Under the pieces are notes generated by a model, which worked only from the letters and a program-made list of their open reading frames with translations, was not told the origin of the DNA and searched no databases. The position numbers and the translations under genes are program-made. Of a stretch of DNA of 6,777 nt, positions 4,897 through 6,777 are shown piece by piece. Numbering within the stretch: the stretch's first letter is position 1; each line of letters begins with the position of its first letter. Location of the stretch: positions 1-6,777 of the forward strand of contig CAMOHY010000120.1 of assembly GCA_946615495.1 (NCBI GenBank), in the 5' to 3' direction. The stretch is from an uncultured Clostridia bacterium (GTDB lineage Bacteria > Bacillota > Clostridia > Christensenellales > Aristaeellaceae).

Positions 4897-6732
4897 ATGC
4901 TGCCCTATCAGGCGCAATACATTGAAAATGTGCGGGAAATTGCAAAGCTCAGCGACATGTACGCCGTTCCCCGCGCGGATTTTGACACCTGGTACGCCCA
5001 GGAGCGCCGTTCCGCCGAGCGCATGCTTGCTTTGCGGCAGGAAAATATCGACCTGCTGAACCAGTATCTTTTCCCCGCCCTGGACGATTTGCATAACGCC
5101 TCTCCCGCGGAAATTGCCGCGCTGGGGGAATTCGCCGCCGCGCTGATGGATTGGTCCACCAATCTGGACTGCGGGACGTATGTGCTCATCCACGATTCCC
5201 TGCTGAGCATGTACCGCATCCGGCAGGACCGGAACAAGATCATTCAGGAACTGTATCTGCTGGGCATGGGGCTTTACTTTCAGGGCCGGGTGGTGGAAGG
5301 CATCCGGGATGAGCGGGCCGAGCAGTTCACCTTTGAAAACGAAATGGTGTTTACGGAGGGCGGCTCGTACCTAAAATATTTCCCGGAAATCGAGGATGAA
5401 GCCACCAAGGGCTATATCATCCGCAGCCTGGCCAACGTGGCCATATGCGTCAAGGACGCGAAGCGGAAAATCGGCATCAGCGGCAGGATGCTGGATATTT
5501 TGCAGGACCCCGCCTACCGCGCCATGGCGCCCGGCTTGCCCTGGGATGTGTTTTTGCGCCGCACCCACCAGCAGATGAGCGCCAACCGCACTGTGCTCAG
5601 CCGGGGCAACCTGTCCTCCCGTGAGCTGGCGCTGGTGCTGGAATCCTGCCATGAGGTGTTCAAGCCGGAAACGGGAACCGACGCGCCCAATGTGCGCTGG
5701 CTGTGGCCCTATTATGAGATGGAATACACCTGCGGCTTTGTGGATTTATCCGTCACCATGGAAAGGCTGGAGGAGCTGATTCTTTCCTGCCCCTACGACC
5801 AATACGACAATTCCGGCCTGTATGCCAACGTGCAGCTTGCTATTTATTACAGCGACCTGATGAAGCGCAACCCCGCCCTGCTCAAAAAACGCCATTATAC
5901 CGAATTCCTGGTCTCCGCCTATGAAAAAATGCTGCGCACGGTGCTTTCCTTTCCCATGGAGAAATTTAACGACTTTTTTCTCCACATCATCCGGCTGGTC
6001 ATCACGGATTATTTTGAAATGGAAGGCCTGCCCAGCTATTTATCCGTCAGCACGCAGCTGCTGCGGCGCTTTTCCGGCAGGCTGTATATCCGCGCCCAGA
6101 AAGCGGGAGATATCCTGTGCTGCCTCTGCGCCCGCATTTTGGACCATTCGCCGGACTTTTTTGACGATATTCCTTTCCTGGCCGCTCTAAAGGACCCGGA
6201 TGAGAAAAAAGCCGCCCTGCTGAAATATGCCCGGCAGTGCGGCTTGTACCACGATTATGGGCTCATGCGCATGAACCTGGAAAGAACCATGCTGAGCCGC
6301 GGGCTGTATGAGCCGGAATTCCTGATGAAGCAGCTGCACGTCATTTCCGGCAGCGAAGAGCTGCGCAAGCGCCCCTCCACCGAGAAATTTGCCGATGTGG
6401 CCTACGGCCACCACAGCTGGTATCAGGGCGGCGGATACCCCAACGATTATGTGCGCAACGCCTCCCCCTACCGGCAAATGACCGACACGGTGGCCGTGGC
6501 CGCCTACCTGCTGGACCACAATCAAGCCGATCCCGACGCGGTGATGGACGCCGTTGGGGCCAAGAGCGGCACGCGGTTTTCGCCCCTGGTGGCGTCCTTC
6601 CTGGGCGACGGCGCGGTGCGGAAGGAAATCCGGCGTGTCCTGTCCGGCAATGAGGAGCAATATTACCGGGACCTGTATGAGCAAATGAACGCGGAAGCCA
6701 TCGAAGAATCATGTTGCCGGATAACGAAATGA
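4897..6732 (+). CDS. HD-GYP-domain protein with long unassigned N-terminal region
   Basis: This protein has 611 residues. The C-terminal part (about 440-580) is a divergent HD-GYP domain, the family of metal-dependent phosphodiesterases that degrade cyclic di-GMP. Seen in order are GLYHDYG (449-455, His452/Asp453), LHVISGSEEL (480-489, His481), HHSWYQGGGYP (505-515), RQMTD (526-530, Asp530), and SGTRFSPLVASFL (557-569), matching the typical GTxFDPxVxxxFL tail. Departures from the family are Leu456 in place of the HDxGK lysine, and no clear histidine for the first metal ligand expected before the HD pair (around 395-420). Residues 1-430 are helix-rich and rich in aromatic and charged residues, with no membrane segment and no receiver, PAS or GAF motif that I recognise. 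AGGGGG precedes the ATG by 8 bases. It is co-transcribed with the upstream hybrid kinase. It may be an active phosphodiesterase, a binding-only HD-GYP, or act on another nucleotide. Confidence 0.8.
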   Translation: MLPYQAQYIENVREIAKLSDMYAVPRADFDTWYAQERRSAERMLALRQENIDLLNQYLFPALDDLHNASPAEIAALGEFAAALMDWSTNLDCGTYVLIHDSLLSMYRIRQDRNKIIQELYLLGMGLYFQGRVVEGIRDERAEQFTFENEMVFTEGGSYLKYFPEIEDEATKGYIIRSLANVAICVKDAKRKIGISGRMLDILQDPAYRAMAPGLPWDVFLRRTHQQMSANRTVLSRGNLSSRELALVLESCHEVFKPETGTDAPNVRWLWPYYEMEYTCGFVDLSVTMERLEELILSCPYDQYDNSGLYANVQLAIYYSDLMKRNPALLKKRHYTEFLVSAYEKMLRTVLSFPMEKFNDFFLHIIRLVITDYFEMEGLPSYLSVSTQLLRRFSGRLYIRAQKAGDILCCLCARILDHSPDFFDDIPFLAALKDPDEKKAALLKYARQCGLYHDYGLMRMNLERTMLSRGLYEPEFLMKQLHVISGSEELRKRPSTEKFADVAYGHHSWYQGGGYPNDYVRNASPYRQMTDTVAVAAYLLDHNQADPDAVMDAVGAKSGTRFSPLVASFLGDGAVRKEIRRVLSGNEEQYYRDLYEQMNAEAIEESCCRITK

Positions 6733-6743
6733 AATGATATTTT

Positions 6744-6773
6744 CATCGAAAGACTGCTTGCAGGCTTTCGATG
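6744..6773 (+). terminator. Hairpin after the HD-GYP gene, probable terminator cut by the window edge
   Basis: CATCGAAAG (6744-6752) pairs perfectly with CTTTCGATG (6765-6773), and CTGC/GCAG (6754-6757, 6760-6763) can extend the stem within. It begins 11 bases after the stop codon. The four bases after it are GCAG rather than T, so either the T-run lies beyond the window or this is only an RNA-stabilising hairpin. Confidence 0.5.
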
Positions 6774-6777
6774 GCAG

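Overview
The window looks like chromosome from a moderately GC-rich Gram-positive anaerobe of the class Clostridia, probably a gut Oscillospiraceae- or Christensenellales-like organism. This is inferred from strong AGGAGG-like ribosome sites, a DUF6773-type membrane protein next to remains of an XRE regulator, and the style of the hybrid histidine kinase. No ribosomal RNA, tRNA or CRISPR array was seen.

Layout. Positions 1-133 are non-coding and carry a sequence resembling the end of an ISL3-family insertion sequence. Positions 134-607 (minus) encode a small four-helix membrane protein. Its upstream partner, an XRE-type DNA-binding regulator, survives only as a C-terminal stub (582 to about 698, minus). 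This left part is visibly less GC-rich than the rest. A Rho-independent terminator at 738-772 (minus) closes the next unit, a two-gene minus-strand operon. That operon holds a PfkB-family sugar kinase of the 2-keto-3-deoxygluconate kinase type (1864-2952) followed by a PLP-dependent threonine-aldolase-family enzyme (812-1843).

Positions 2953-3164 form a divergent promoter region. Each direction has a sigma-A-like promoter with a 17-base spacer, and both spacers end in the same octamer, GATTATGC, directly before the -10 box. A perfect dyad, ATTATGGCATAAT, covers the -10 box of the kinase promoter.

On the plus strand a two-gene signalling operon follows. The first gene (3165-4883) is a soluble hybrid histidine kinase with a degenerate receiver and an intact receiver. 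The second (4897-6732) is a 611-residue protein whose last 170 or so residues are a divergent HD-GYP phosphodiesterase domain behind about 430 residues of unrecognised helical sequence. A hairpin at 6744-6773 probably ends the operon.

How the parts may work together (inference): the kinase/HD-GYP pair resembles a two-component system in which phosphorylation stops at the kinase's own terminal receiver and the output enzyme is a separate protein without a receiver. The shared promoter octamer raises the possibility that sugar-acid metabolism and the signalling pair are controlled together. The most unusual item is the HD-GYP protein with its unassigned N-terminal region and altered catalytic motif.
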